DNA of 64,000 nt from Gemmata sp. (GCA_025055115.1 JANWYJ010000043.1:62001-126000); one strand, 5' to 3'. Positions 44,594 to 53,799 are shown, counted from the first letter of the stretch. Notes: a model not told the origin generated them from the sequence alone. A program made the numbers and translations.

Positions 44594-46144
44594 TCAACTG
44601 GATGGATGGCGACGGAGTAGTTCCACAACCGCAGCGATCAAACCGTCTTCGGTGTACGTGCGGGCCTCGGCTGCGACCGGTAGGCCACACTCACGAATGG
44701 CATTGCCCGTCACGGGGCTGATGGCGACCAACTGAAGCTCACCCCGTTCGACGCGACCACGGATCGTTTCATCGAAGGTGGCTATGAACCGGCGGGCAAT
44801 TGTCGAACTGGAAAGCAGTACGAAGCGTATTTCGCCGCGGCGGAGAGCATCCAACACCTGGGGATCGGGTTCGATAATGTCGACCTGATCATAAACCGCG
44901 ATTTGTTTGACTAGGGCCACAGTGGCGAGCTGTTCGCGGAGAACGTCGCGGCCGCGATTGGCCCGCGCCAGCAATACCCGTTGACCGGCCACATGCGGTT
45001 GGAGGGCTTCCACCAGGCCTTCCGAGGAAAAAACGTCCCTTGGCACCACATCCGCTCGTAACCGGTAGTCGCGAAGAGCCTGCGCCGTTTTGGGACCAAT
45101 GGCGGCTAAGCGGATGCGCCCCCAATCGCGCAGATCGCGGCCTGACGCATCGAGCCGACGGATCAATGCATGCACCCCGTTGGCACTGGTGAAGACTAAC
45201 CAATCCCACTGCCCCTGGCGAATTTCCTCCAAAGACTGGTCGATGGGTGCCCAATCGTGCGGTTCGTGAATTTCCACCACCGGCAGGCGGGTCACCACAG
45301 CCCCCAGGTGCTCGAGCTTACGGGTTAGCCCATCGGCTTGGTGCTTGGGTCGCGTAACCACGATCCGTTGACCAAACAGTGGCCGGCTTTCAAACCACGG
45401 ATGGTGGGCGCGGTGACTGACCGCATCGCCAATCAGGATCAGTCCGGGGGCTTCCAAACCGGCTTGGCGACGGGCTTCTTCCAAGCGGGCCAATGGGGCG
45501 AAAACTGAGCGTTGTTCGCCTGTGGAGGCCCGTTCGATGATTCCCGCCGGTGTGTCTGGAGGTTTGCCATGTTTGAGCAACTCGGCAATGATCAGCGGCA
45601 GCCGGGCGATGCCCATGTAGATGGCCAGTGTGCCGGGGAACGCAGCCAGGGCTTTCCAATCGAGTTTCTGGCCAGGTTTGTTGGGAAGTTCGTGACCGGT
45701 GACGAGGGCGAAGGCGCTGGCATAAAGTCGGTGTGTCAGGGGAAGCTCCAAGTACGCTCCGGCGGCCAAGGCCGCGGTCACCCCCGGAACAATCTCATAG
45801 GGGATTCCCGCGGCGCGCAAGGCCTCGATTTCCTCACCGCCGCGGCCAAAGATCAGGGGATCGCCGCCTTTGAGCCGGACAACGGTTTTGCCCGCCTGGG
45901 CCGCCTCAATGAGTTTTTGATGAATGTGCGGGTATTTGTCCGGATGTTGGCCGGGGAGGTCACGCACACAGACACGTTCTGCCGTTGGCGGAGCGAAATC
46001 GAGTAATCGGCTGGGGACCAGTTGATCGTACAACACAAGGTCGGCTTGCGCGAGCACCTCGGCACCACGCAAGGTCAAAAGCCCCGGATTGCCGGGACCA
46101 GCACCGACAAGAAACACACGCGGGGAGGCAGGGTCAGGATTCAT
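44594..46144 (-). CDS. cobA-hemD: Fused uroporphyrinogen-III C-methyltransferase / uroporphyrinogen-III synthase
   Basis: The 516-residue protein has two parts. Residues 1-255 are a SUMT domain (CobA) with 'VFLVGAGPGNPGLLTLRGAE', 'VRLKGGDPLIFGRGGEE', 'VPGVTAALA' and 'TGHE', which methylates uroporphyrinogen III at C2 and C7 on the way to siroheme and B12. Residues about 265-510 are a HemD domain with 'IVVTRPKHQADGL', 'WLVFTSANGV', 'AIGPKTAQAL' and 'LLSSSTIARRF', which closes the ring of uroporphyrinogen III. The fusion is common in several phyla. It lies 87 bases downstream of tatC on the same strand. Confidence 0.93.
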   Translation of the reverse strand: MNPDPASPRVFLVGAGPGNPGLLTLRGAEVLAQADLVLYDQLVPSRLLDFAPPTAERVCVRDLPGQHPDKYPHIHQKLIEAAQAGKTVVRLKGGDPLIFGRGGEEIEALRAAGIPYEIVPGVTAALAAGAYLELPLTHRLYASAFALVTGHELPNKPGQKLDWKALAAFPGTLAIYMGIARLPLIIAELLKHGKPPDTPAGIIERASTGEQRSVFAPLARLEEARRQAGLEAPGLILIGDAVSHRAHHPWFESRPLFGQRIVVTRPKHQADGLTRKLEHLGAVVTRLPVVEIHEPHDWAPIDQSLEEIRQGQWDWLVFTSANGVHALIRRLDASGRDLRDWGRIRLAAIGPKTAQALRDYRLRADVVPRDVFSSEGLVEALQPHVAGQRVLLARANRGRDVLREQLATVALVKQIAVYDQVDIIEPDPQVLDALRRGEIRFVLLSSSTIARRFIATFDETIRGRVERGELQLVAISPVTGNAIRECGLPVAAEARTYTEDGLIAAVVELLRRHPSS

Positions 46145-46231
46145 TGGCCATTCACGCCCGGATCGGCGGTGGTTGCCAGATGGCCGATCAGTGGATCACG
46201 AAAGACTTCCGGGGCTGGTAACGCCCCACCT

Positions 46232-47422
46232 CTAGACGGCCATTTCTTCCGCTTCTTGGTATTCTTCGTCCTCGTCGGGGTCGAAACCGGGGAAGAAGTG
46301 ACAGATGGCGATGCCGAGCATGTACAGCCCAAACATCGGGGCAAATAAGTACATCATGGTGACCACATCGGGTGTCGGCGTGATAATCGCCGCAAATAAC
46401 GCCAGGATAAAGCAAGCGTAGCGCCACTTCGAAAGATAATCAGCGGCCGAAAATACCCCAATGCGGTTGAGGAAAATCATCACCAACGGTGTTTGGAAAG
46501 AGATGCCAAATACCAACGGCAAGATAATGGCTAGACTGAGCCATTCGTTGAGCCGAATATCCGGGTCGAAGCCCAAAAGCTCGTTGAAGCGTAACAGCGC
46601 TTTCACAGCTCCGGGCAAAACGATGAATTGGCACAGCAACACCCCGGCGACAAAGAGAAACAAACTAGGACCGAAAAACATGTACACATAACGCTTTTCG
46701 TGTGGATACAAACCCGCCGCCACAAAAGCCCAAAATTGATAGAAAATGAAGGGACTGGCCAGCACAATCCCACACAAAATCGAGACTTTGAAGTAAACCA
46801 CAAAGCCCTCTTGCACACTCAGCGTGGTCAGATATTGCCGGGCTTCGAGCAGGGCTGCCCCCTGTTCACTGAAGGAGCTGATCTGCGCGGGGATCACATC
46901 GACTTCGAGCTGCACCTCCGCGGCTTGCACCTGTTCGGGGGGAATGCCCAGCGCTTTGGCCAGTGCCGCCGTTTTCACGAGCATCGGCAGCGTTTGCGGC
47001 GCCCCCATGAGTTTGGCGCGCTCGTCGGCGGTCAGTTCCGTCAGATTGTTGCCGTTGAGTTCCAATTTCTGGCGGATGCGCTGAATTTCCGCGGCATCGG
47101 TTTGTGCCAGTTCCTTGAGCTTTTCATCTTCGATCCGCCGGTGGCGGCGGTAGTAGAAATCCCGCACTTGCGATTCCACCGGTTCGGTAATGACCGCCAA
47201 CATCGGTTTGCCAATACCGATGTTCTTATTCCCCACCATTTCGCCGATCGCGTCAAGAATGAAACCGATGACCAGAAACAGCAGAAGCCACTTGAGGGCA
47301 TAAATCATCCGGGTGCGGAGCTCTTCGATATGATCGCCCAAGGGCATCCGCGAGCTGGCGAAGATATCGTCGGGATATTCGTCGTATTTCTGGACGAACT
47401 TTTTCAGGGCTTTGGTGGCCAT
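46232..47422 (-). CDS. tatC: Sec-independent protein translocase TatC with a long periplasmic insertion
   Basis: TatC recognises twin-arginine signal peptides in the inner membrane. From the ATG at 47422 it is 396 residues, against about 250 usually. The conserved N-terminal 'MPLGDHIEELRTRMIYALKW' (residues about 25-44) and transmembrane helix 1 are followed by about 120 residues of mostly charged helix (about 65-190, with 'EIQRIRQKLELNGNNLTELTADE'-like sequence) before helix 2 and the family block 'SPFIFYQFWAFVAAGLYPHEKR' (residues 224-245). The final helices and 'ITPTPDVVTMM' are typical. An acidic C-terminal tail completes it. No tatA gene is visible. Confidence 0.93.
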   Translation of the reverse strand: MATKALKKFVQKYDEYPDDIFASSRMPLGDHIEELRTRMIYALKWLLLFLVIGFILDAIGEMVGNKNIGIGKPMLAVITEPVESQVRDFYYRRHRRIEDEKLKELAQTDAAEIQRIRQKLELNGNNLTELTADERAKLMGAPQTLPMLVKTAALAKALGIPPEQVQAAEVQLEVDVIPAQISSFSEQGAALLEARQYLTTLSVQEGFVVYFKVSILCGIVLASPFIFYQFWAFVAAGLYPHEKRYVYMFFGPSLFLFVAGVLLCQFIVLPGAVKALLRFNELLGFDPDIRLNEWLSLAIILPLVFGISFQTPLVMIFLNRIGVFSAADYLSKWRYACFILALFAAIITPTPDVVTMMYLFAPMFGLYMLGIAICHFFPGFDPDEDEEYQEAEEMAV

Positions 47423-47836
47423 GACGGCAACCCCGCGCTGGGAAGCCCAACCCGAGGCGAAGGTGCCCAACCGGTTGGCAGATGAGTTCAAAACGGCAGG
47501 TTTGTGTTTATCGTATGGATCGGTCAAGGATGGCTCAAGACAGCCGCCGGGTGCCTTCCCGGACAGCCAGTTGTTCTCCCCGATGGCTTCTTAGCAGGGC
47601 CCCAGCGGTTGGCGACTTCACAACGGACGTGGCGGAAGGCTTCGGGGGAGGGCCAGCTCGAGAAGGGGGGTACGGTGGGTTTCGTGGGACAAGCCAAAAG
47701 AGGAAAAAATTCCGGTTTATAGTGGATGGTCGTTTTGAACCTCTCGGTGCTTGTGGGAAGTTGCTGCACGTTCGAATTCCGTTATGGCGATAATGGCGGG
47801 GAAGGGCGGGGGATGGCGTCCGAAAAGGAGGCGACA
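47423..47836. other. Divergent spacer between tatC and a small lipoprotein gene
   Basis: I see no gene, repeat or clear hairpin in these 414 bases. A strong ribosome-binding site (AAGGAGG, 47824-47830) belongs to the gene at 47837. Confidence 0.5.
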
Positions 47837-48073
47837 ATGGGTCGGTACTTGCTGGGTTTGATGGCCTTCGGTCTGCTGGTGGGTTGTAATCGCTTCAGCG
47901 GCCCCTTGGAGACGCGGCGCTGGGAACGTCCCGATGCTCCATCACCCGATGGTGTGCCTTATACGATCTACGAACAGCAGAAGCGGGGCCGCGAACGCTT
48001 GGCCATCTCAGAAGACGACTTTCGCATCGGTCCCAAAGCCTACATCGACCGCCCCAGCCCAATTGGTCGGTAA
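47837..48073 (+). CDS. Small lipoprotein of unknown function
   Basis: The start at 47837 is fixed by a near-perfect AAGGAGG six bases upstream. The 78-residue product is MGRYLLGLMAFGLLVGC with a lipobox (LVGC), then a charged, arginine-rich mature part 'YEQQKRGRERLAISEDDFRIGPKAYIDRP' (about 45-73). The last codons lie in a 21-bp repeat present about three times, the stop being within the second unit. No family is recognised. Confidence 0.6.
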   Translation: MGRYLLGLMAFGLLVGCNRFSGPLETRRWERPDAPSPDGVPYTIYEQQKRGRERLAISEDDFRIGPKAYIDRPSPIGR

Positions 48074-48111
48074 ACCAGCCCGATTGGTCGGTAAACCAGC
48101 CCGATTGGTCG
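48054..48111. repeat. 21-bp tandem array of about three units
   Basis: Units at 48054-48074, 48075-48095 and 48096-48111 (partial) differ by at most one base. The first unit holds the end of the lipoprotein gene. Confidence 0.9.
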
Positions 48112-48199
48112 CGAAAAAAAGAGAATATTCTAAAGCTCTATCATGGGGCGTCGAACTTACTGTTGAGCGGAGATACGCCTCACCAGGAGAGTTTCCATC

Positions 48200-48227
48200 C
48201 CTGTAGAGATTTTCCTGTAGAGATTTT
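48200..48227. repeat. Perfect 14-bp tandem repeat
   Basis: Bases 48200-48213 and 48214-48227 are identical, about 90 bases upstream of the SPFH gene. Confidence 0.85.
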
Positions 48228-48318
48228 GAACACCGGGGCAGTTAATCCTTTACCCGATGGCGTTTTTCCGGCACACTGGGGAAGTCCCAACACACTTCAC
48301 TTCTGGGGGAGAATCATC

Positions 48319-49461
48319 ATGGGACTGATGGATTGGGCGAAAGGGCAGTTCATCGACATCATCGAATGGACTGAACCGAGTCAGAATGAAATCCTGGCCC
48401 ATCGCTTCACACGGCACAAAAATGAGATTAAAAACGGAGCAAAACTGGTCGTCCGGGAAGGTCAGGCCGCGGGCTTTGTAAAAGAGGGCCAACTAGCCGA
48501 TGTGAAATTCCCCGGCATGTACACCCTCGATACAAAAAACCTCCCCATTCTCTCGACGATCCTAGGCTGGAAATACGGTTTCGAATCTCCCTTCAAATGC
48601 GAAGTGTACTTCATTTCCACGCGGCAATGGACCAACCAGAAGTGGGGCACGCAAAACCCCATCCTTTACCGCGACCCCGAGTTTGGTCCGGTACGGCTCC
48701 GCGCCTTCGGCAACTACGCCTTCAAAGTCACTGATCCAGGGACCTTTTTGAAGGAACTGGTGGCCACCGATCCATCGTTTGAACTTTATGAGATTTCAGC
48801 GCAGTTCCGGAACGTGATCGTTTCGCGCTTTGTTGATGCTCTCGGCTCGTCGCGGATTCCAATGCTGGATTTGGCCGGCAATTATGAGAAGGTCAGTAAG
48901 ATCGCGCTGGACAAAATCGCTCCAGAACTGGCCAAAATGGGCATTTCCTTGACACAATTCTTCGTCGAGAACATCTCGCTGCCGCCCGAGGTGGAAGCGG
49001 CCCTGGATAAACGCTCGCAAATGTCGGTGCTGGGCAATCTCGATCAATACACGAAGTTTCAAACGGCCGAGGCCATCCCCACGGCGGCAGCCAATCCCGG
49101 TGGCTTTGCGGGTATCGGAGCGGGTCTGGGGGCGGGAATAGCAGTCGGCCAACAGATGGGTAGCGCATTGGCCGGGGCAGCAGCCAGTCCTGGAACCGTG
49201 ACTCCGGGTCACACGACGCCCCCGGCCGCAGGGACGAGTGCCCCTCCACCCCTCCCCACCGCGGTCGCTTTCCATGCCGCCATCGACGGGGCAGCCGCGG
49301 GGCCGTTTGACCTGGCCACCCTCGCCCAACATGTCGCTGCGGGCAAGATCAACCGTAATACCCTGGTCTGGAAAGCGGGTATGGCCAACTGGGTTGCGGC
49401 TGGAACCGTTCCCGAATTGCAATCGCTTTTTGCGAACGTTCCGCCGCCGTTGCCCTCCTGA
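48319..49461 (+). CDS. SPFH/band-7-like protein with a C-terminal GYF-like domain
   Basis: The ATG at 48319 has GGGGGA 8 bases upstream; the longer frame to 48163 lacks similarity. Of 380 residues, about 1-250 match the SPFH-type 'virion core protein' family: 'MGLMDWAKGQFIDIIEW', 'LADVKFPGMYTLDTKNLP', 'RLRAFGNYAFKV' and 'ALDKRSQMSVLGNLDQYTKFQ' (about 235-255). A glycine-alanine-rich linker follows (about 260-320). The end (322-375) has the GYF_2 pattern 'AIDGAAAGPFDLATLAQHVAAG' and 'NTLVWKAGMANWVAA'. GYF_2 domains bind proline-rich ligands, and the next gene encodes a protein with proline-rich ends, a possible partner. Confidence 0.85.
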   Translation: MGLMDWAKGQFIDIIEWTEPSQNEILAHRFTRHKNEIKNGAKLVVREGQAAGFVKEGQLADVKFPGMYTLDTKNLPILSTILGWKYGFESPFKCEVYFISTRQWTNQKWGTQNPILYRDPEFGPVRLRAFGNYAFKVTDPGTFLKELVATDPSFELYEISAQFRNVIVSRFVDALGSSRIPMLDLAGNYEKVSKIALDKIAPELAKMGISLTQFFVENISLPPEVEAALDKRSQMSVLGNLDQYTKFQTAEAIPTAAANPGGFAGIGAGLGAGIAVGQQMGSALAGAAASPGTVTPGHTTPPAAGTSAPPPLPTAVAFHAAIDGAAAGPFDLATLAQHVAAGKINRNTLVWKAGMANWVAAGTVPELQSLFANVPPPLPS

Positions 49462-49628
49462 GAGATTCACCAGCCCGCGCATGCTCGTCCTCCAGAAGCG
49501 CGGGCTGATTCGTACCGTGATTCGCACGGCCCTGGCGCCAGCGAATGGGCCTGACCATTGCCGATGGCCGATATGGAATCACCCTCCATCACCGCCTCAA
49601 TGACCGAATGTCTTGTGGAACGACCGCG

Positions 49629-51206
49629 ATGAGTCTACCGCCGCCACTACCCCCCGCTGAACCCACGCCGCCGCCCTTGCCCACGCCCGATGCACCGGCC
49701 GTGACCAAAGCCCCCACACTCTCCAAGACTCCGCCGACCGGGAAACTTTTCCCCTGCCTCAGTTGCGGCGCAAAGGTTGAATTCGATCCGCGCTTGCGCG
49801 CGTTGAAATGCCCCTATTGTGGTCATACGTCCGCTGTCGAAGATGGCCGCGGGGATGTGGAAGAGCGGGACTTCAACGCCTACGTCCAACGGCTAGCCCA
49901 GCAAGACTTTCAGCCGATTGAAGGGCGATCCACCCAAACCCGTTGCGGCGGCTGTGGGGCTATGGTGTTGCTCGAAGATAAAGTGGTCACGGATGCGTGC
50001 CCTTTTTGTGGAACCCACTTGGAAAATCAGCCGGAAGCAGTCCGGCACATGATGCCCCCCGAATCCTTGATCCCCTTCCGCATCGATTTACGCCAAGCGC
50101 GTGAATCATTCACGCAATGGCTCCACGGGCTGTGGTTCGCTCCCACGGAACTCAAACGTGTGGCCAATCTCGGCCAACTGACCGGCGTCTACATCCCCTA
50201 CTGGACGTACGACGCCATGACTTACACCCGCTATACCGGCATGCGCGGGGATAACTACCAAACCACCGAAACCTACACCGAACGCGACGCCAACGGCAAC
50301 ATGGTGACGCGGACCCGCACCGTCACCAAAATCCGCTGGTATCCTGTCGCGGGCGAAGTCGATCACTTCTTCGACGACGTGCTCGTGTGTGGCTCGCGGA
50401 GCGTCCCGGCCCATCTGGTCGATCGGCTCGAACCGTGGAACACCCAGGAATTGGAGCCGTTCCAAGATTCCTTCCTCGCCGGTATGAAAACCGAACGCTA
50501 TGCCATCGACCTCCAAGAGGGGTTCACCATCGCCAAACAAAAGATGCAACCGGTGATCGAAAACCTCATCCGTAGCGACATTGGCGGAGATCACCAACGC
50601 ATCCTCACCATGAACACCCGGTATCTGGGTGTGACGTTCAAACATTGTCTGTTGCCGGTGTGGGTCGCCCACTACCGCTATCATGAAAAACTCTTCCAAA
50701 TCCTCATCAACGGACGGACCGGTAAAGTTGCGGGCGAACGCCCCTGGAGTTGGTGGAAGATACTCCGCCTCATTCTGATCATTGCTCTTGTGATCGGTGC
50801 CATTATCGCGATCGTCATGGCGATGAAGGGCCAGACGAGGGTCAGTGATCGCGGCACGGATGAACCCGCGACCATCGCCGCAATCTCGCCGGCTGGTGGG
50901 AGCCAGACGAGGGTCAGTGACCGCCGCACGGATGAACCCACGACTGCGACGGCGTGGATCGCCACTGCTGCAACCAAAGGCCCATCGTCCGTGCCCAGCC
51001 TAACCGACTCAGGAGGATGGCCAGCCGAGTTGTGTTCTCACTCACATTCGCATCGACCACCGCGGCGCCCCACGGCATCTGGTGCAGCGACAGCACTTTT
51101 CCATCCCCATGCAGGCGCCTTTTGCCAGCCACGGGAGCTGCCCGGCTCTGAGGACCTCGTCCCGATCGGGAGTTATCGCTTTTTCTCGTCACCTGGGGCA
51201 CCATAG
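49629..51206 (+). CDS. Zinc-ribbon membrane protein with a duplicated C-terminal tail
   Basis: From the ATG at 49629 the protein is 525 residues. A proline-rich start (MSLPPPLPPAEPTPPPLPTP) is followed by two zinc ribbons: 'CLSCGAKVEF ... CPYCGH' (about 43-65) and 'CGGCGAMVLL ... CPFCGTH' (about 104-127). A soluble domain follows (about 140-370), then one transmembrane helix (about 375-400). It is encoded after the SPFH gene and resembles proteins often found beside it. After the helix, about 125 residues form a low-complexity tail built partly from two copies of 'QTRVSDRxTDEP', the translation of a spaced direct repeat. The tail looks like captured intergenic DNA. Confidence 0.75.
   Translation: MSLPPPLPPAEPTPPPLPTPDAPAVTKAPTLSKTPPTGKLFPCLSCGAKVEFDPRLRALKCPYCGHTSAVEDGRGDVEERDFNAYVQRLAQQDFQPIEGRSTQTRCGGCGAMVLLEDKVVTDACPFCGTHLENQPEAVRHMMPPESLIPFRIDLRQARESFTQWLHGLWFAPTELKRVANLGQLTGVYIPYWTYDAMTYTRYTGMRGDNYQTTETYTERDANGNMVTRTRTVTKIRWYPVAGEVDHFFDDVLVCGSRSVPAHLVDRLEPWNTQELEPFQDSFLAGMKTERYAIDLQEGFTIAKQKMQPVIENLIRSDIGGDHQRILTMNTRYLGVTFKHCLLPVWVAHYRYHEKLFQILINGRTGKVAGERPWSWWKILRLILIIALVIGAIIAIVMAMKGQTRVSDRGTDEPATIAAISPAGGSQTRVSDRRTDEPTTATAWIATAATKGPSSVPSLTDSGGWPAELCSHSHSHRPPRRPTASGAATALFHPHAGAFCQPRELPGSEDLVPIGSYRFFSSPGAP
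50830..50944. repeat. Spaced direct repeat pair inside a gene (43 bp, period 72)
   Basis: Bases 50830-50872 and 50902-50944 match at about 40 of 43 positions with a 29-base gap. The period of 72 keeps the frame, so both copies are translated in the C-terminal tail of the zinc-ribbon protein. Confidence 0.85.
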
Positions 51207-52018
51207 GGTGTCGGAATGTACTGGACCGTGGGTTGACGCTGCAGAGGTTGGGGAAAGAGGGCCATGAGCTGATAGAACTCCGCGGGCATATCACTTTGTA
51301 CAGGAAGGCCCAACTCCTTGGCTTGCTGAAAACCGATGGGGTGATCGTGTGTCCAAGTTCCCTGCGACAGTTTATCGGCCAAAGCTTCGGCACGGTCGCG
51401 GGGCATTTTGTCTTCGAGTAACTCCAACACTTCCGCGCGAATTTGCTGAAGGGCCTTATCGGCTACATCGGCGAGAATGAGCGTCTTGTCATCCACTTCG
51501 TTGATGTCTTTCGACTTCACCACTTTCACCAAGGAGGCTGCGGGATACTCCCCCAATTGGGGATCGACAGGACCCAGAACCGCGTGACAATCCATCACGA
51601 TTTCGTCGGCCGCTAATGCGATGAGCGTTCCCCCTGACATGGCATAGTGCGGGACATGGACGGTAACTTTGGCCTTCCGGGCTTTGACAGCACGGGCGAT
51701 CTGCAAACTTGCCAGAACCAGACCACCCGGGGTGTGCAGCACCAAATCGATGGGAATATCGTCATCCGTCAGATGAATGGCCCGGATCACCTCTTCCGCG
51801 TCGTTGATGTCGATGAACCGGAATAGCGGGATTCCCAGAAGGCTCATCGTTTCCTGGCGGTGGACAAGGAGGATGACGCGGCTTCCCCGTTGGCGTTCAA
51901 TCCGCCGCATCAGCCGCCATCGGGCACTCTCGAGCATTTTTTGCCGCAGCCACGGTTGCAAAAACGTAATAATCAGAAAAATCCAAAAAATATCACCAAT
52001 CCCGCCGCTCATCGTCAT
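51173..52018 (-). CDS. Membrane-anchored ClpP-fold serine protease (SDH family)
   Basis: The 281-residue protein has an N-terminal membrane helix (residues 5-24), then a ClpP/crotonase-fold protease domain: 'RVILLVHRQE', 'IPIDLVLHTPGGLV' (oxyanion region), and 'HYAMSGGTLIALAADEI' with the nucleophile Ser (about 128). These are the marks of the 'SDH family Clp fold serine proteinase' group, related to SppA/NfeD-type proteases. The gene starts 16 bases after the stop of the rhomboid gene, so the two form an operon, and its 3' end overlaps that of the convergent zinc-ribbon gene by 34 bases. Confidence 0.85.
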   Translation of the reverse strand: MTMSGGIGDIFWIFLIITFLQPWLRQKMLESARWRLMRRIERQRGSRVILLVHRQETMSLLGIPLFRFIDINDAEEVIRAIHLTDDDIPIDLVLHTPGGLVLASLQIARAVKARKAKVTVHVPHYAMSGGTLIALAADEIVMDCHAVLGPVDPQLGEYPAASLVKVVKSKDINEVDDKTLILADVADKALQQIRAEVLELLEDKMPRDRAEALADKLSQGTWTHDHPIGFQQAKELGLPVQSDMPAEFYQLMALFPQPLQRQPTVQYIPTPYGAPGDEKKR

Positions 52019-52034
52019 GTTCTCCTGGCCAGCA

Positions 52035-52727
52035 TCACCACGGCCAATACTCGTCCGCGTAGAAGCGTCCGTATTGCCGACGGCTTTTCCGAAAAATCGG
52101 CAGTAAGGCTAATCCGGCGATGAAACCACCAATGTGCGCCCACCACGCCACACCGGCGTAGAGTTCCGGACCGATCAAGGCGAGTGTGCCGCTCAAAAGT
52201 TGACTGACAAACCAGATGCCGATGAAAAAAATCGCTGGGATTTCGATAATCAAGGGGATGAAAAAGACCGGTACCAAAGTGATGATCCGCGCCGTGGGGA
52301 AAAGCACAAAGTAGGCCCCCAAAACACCCGCGATCGCGCCTGAGGCACCAATGGTCGGCACCTCGCTCCATGGATCAATCAGAATATGACTCAAACTGGC
52401 GATGATCCCACACAAAAGATAAAAGAGCAAAAAACGCCCCGAACCCATCCGATCCTCAACGTTGTCTCCAAAAAGGTACAACGTCCACATATTGCCGAGG
52501 ACATGCGTCCATCCACCATGCAAAAACATACACGTGATGAGCGTCCAACGCGCGGTGGGATCAGAAACCACCTGCGCCGGGATCATTCCCCACGTCGCTA
52601 CGAACTGTTCCAATCGCTCCGGAGGCAAACTCAGCTCCCGCAGAAACACCAGACCGTTGAGTCCGATCAAACCCCACGTCACCCATGGCACACTCCGCGA
52701 TCGTACAGTGTCCTGAATCGGAATCAT
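52035..52727 (-). CDS. Rhomboid-family intramembrane serine protease
   Basis: The 230-residue protein has six or seven transmembrane helices. Diagnostic motifs are 'FLHGGWTHVLGNMWTLYLFG' (residues about 67-86), 'GASGAIAGVLGAYF' with the catalytic Ser (about 126), and the histidine of the dyad in 'VAWWAHIGGFIAG' (about 197). Rhomboids cut transmembrane segments of substrates within the membrane. It is encoded directly upstream of the ClpP-fold protease and close to the SPFH gene, pointing to a membrane quality-control cluster. Confidence 0.92.
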   Translation of the reverse strand: MIPIQDTVRSRSVPWVTWGLIGLNGLVFLRELSLPPERLEQFVATWGMIPAQVVSDPTARWTLITCMFLHGGWTHVLGNMWTLYLFGDNVEDRMGSGRFLLFYLLCGIIASLSHILIDPWSEVPTIGASGAIAGVLGAYFVLFPTARIITLVPVFFIPLIIEIPAIFFIGIWFVSQLLSGTLALIGPELYAGVAWWAHIGGFIAGLALLPIFRKSRRQYGRFYADEYWPW

Positions 52728-53278
52728 AACGCTGGTCAGCGCACTGGTGACAGAGAATGAGGACGCCGGGTGGGGATGGTCGGCTGTTTATCGTCGGGTG
52801 GTGATCACGCCCCCAAGATGAGTCTGAGGGCATCCGGACGAACAGTTTCCCTTCCCGTTTCTGACAGCTTCGTTGCGATTGTATGACCTCACCCGGTCAG
52901 CAGTCAGGGATCAGCTCCGCCGAATCGAAGTTATCCACAGACACCTTGATCGAAGGTGGGATTTCCACGGTGCGGCCAAGTTGCTAGGATTTCGGGAGGT
53001 TGGTAAACTGCATAAAAGCTCTCGTATGTTGGTGACGCCAGCGCGAAGCCGGCACAACGGCCGGCACAACGACTGTCGCCCGCATTGTCGCGGCTTCTGG
53101 GATACCTCGGACAGAACGCGATCAAGACTTGCTGGGCCGGGATTATCGCCTCTGAACAAGGATTGACCCATAGGAATCATTAAAACGTGCTAAGGTCAAA
53201 GCCGAAGGTGCGAAGCCCAAGGTCGAGGGATGAATTTTCACTCGGACCTGAATTTTTCGGTGGAGGCATTATTCTTTT
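52728..53278. other. Spacer upstream of tRNA-Ser
   Basis: In 551 bases I see no convincing gene. There is a perfect 12-bp tandem (53048-53059 and 53060-53071). The open frames here have no ribosome-binding site or recognisable content. Confidence 0.5.
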
Positions 53279-53365
53279 GGAGAGGTGGCAGAGTGGTTGA
53301 ATGCGTCGGTCTCGAAAACCGATATACCCGCAAGGGTATCGAGGGTTCGAATCCCTCCCTCTCCG
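53279..53365 (+). tRNA. tRNA-Ser (anticodon CGA)
   Basis: The 87-nt cloverleaf folds fully. The acceptor stem pairs GGAGAGG with CCTCTCC and G is the discriminator. The D-loop has GGTTGAA-type bases, and the anticodon loop CTCGAAA has anticodon CGA, reading UCG serine. A long variable arm (about ATACCCGCAAGGGTAT) marks a class II tRNA, and the T-arm is GAGGG-TTCGAAT-CCCTC. The 3' CCA is not encoded. Confidence 0.95.
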
Positions 53366-53425
53366 CTTGATCCACGGACCATTTGTCGCGGCGAATCGCT
53401 CAGGGTGGCCCAACAATGGCCACCC

Positions 53426-53532
53426 CGTCGTCGTTGATGTCCTCGATCAGCGAGTTGCTGTGTAAACGATGGGAAGGTCAATACACGCTTCGTAAACGTC
53501 GTCGTTGAAGTCCTCGGTCGGCGAGTCGCTGT
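53426..53532. repeat. Spaced direct repeat pair (36 bp, period 71)
   Basis: Bases 53426-53461 and 53497-53532 match at 32 of 36 positions with a 35-base gap. It lies about 60 bases after tRNA-Ser. Confidence 0.85.
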
Positions 53533-53627
53533 CGTTCCTTACCACTACCTGCTACTACACCGCTTTTTGCAGCGCAACGGCATCGCTTTCTGCAGCGTGT
53601 GTGCCCGCTCGAAATGCTCGTCCGCCG

Positions 53628-53746
53628 TCTGGACGTGGGGTCCTGGACGTGGGGTCTTCGGCTCACCTGGGAATTGTGCCCTGTCGTGCTCACAACCTCA
53701 TTTACCAGGAATAGTTCGAGCATTATTGACCAGGAACAGCTCGAGC
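53628..53746. repeat. Two more short repeats in the tRNA-cas spacer
   Basis: A near-perfect 15-bp overlapping tandem at 53628-53642 and 53642-53656, and an 18-bp pair at 53704-53721 and 53729-53746 with two mismatches. Confidence 0.75.
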
Positions 53747-53799
53747 CTTCGATTGAATGAGGTTTCGCAGCCATTTCTCAGGGCGAAAAACGTGATCCA

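Noticed and set aside
53279-53365. tRNA-Ser as the attachment site of a genomic island carrying the cas operon
   Set aside because: No second copy of the tRNA 3' end and no integrase gene is present in the window.
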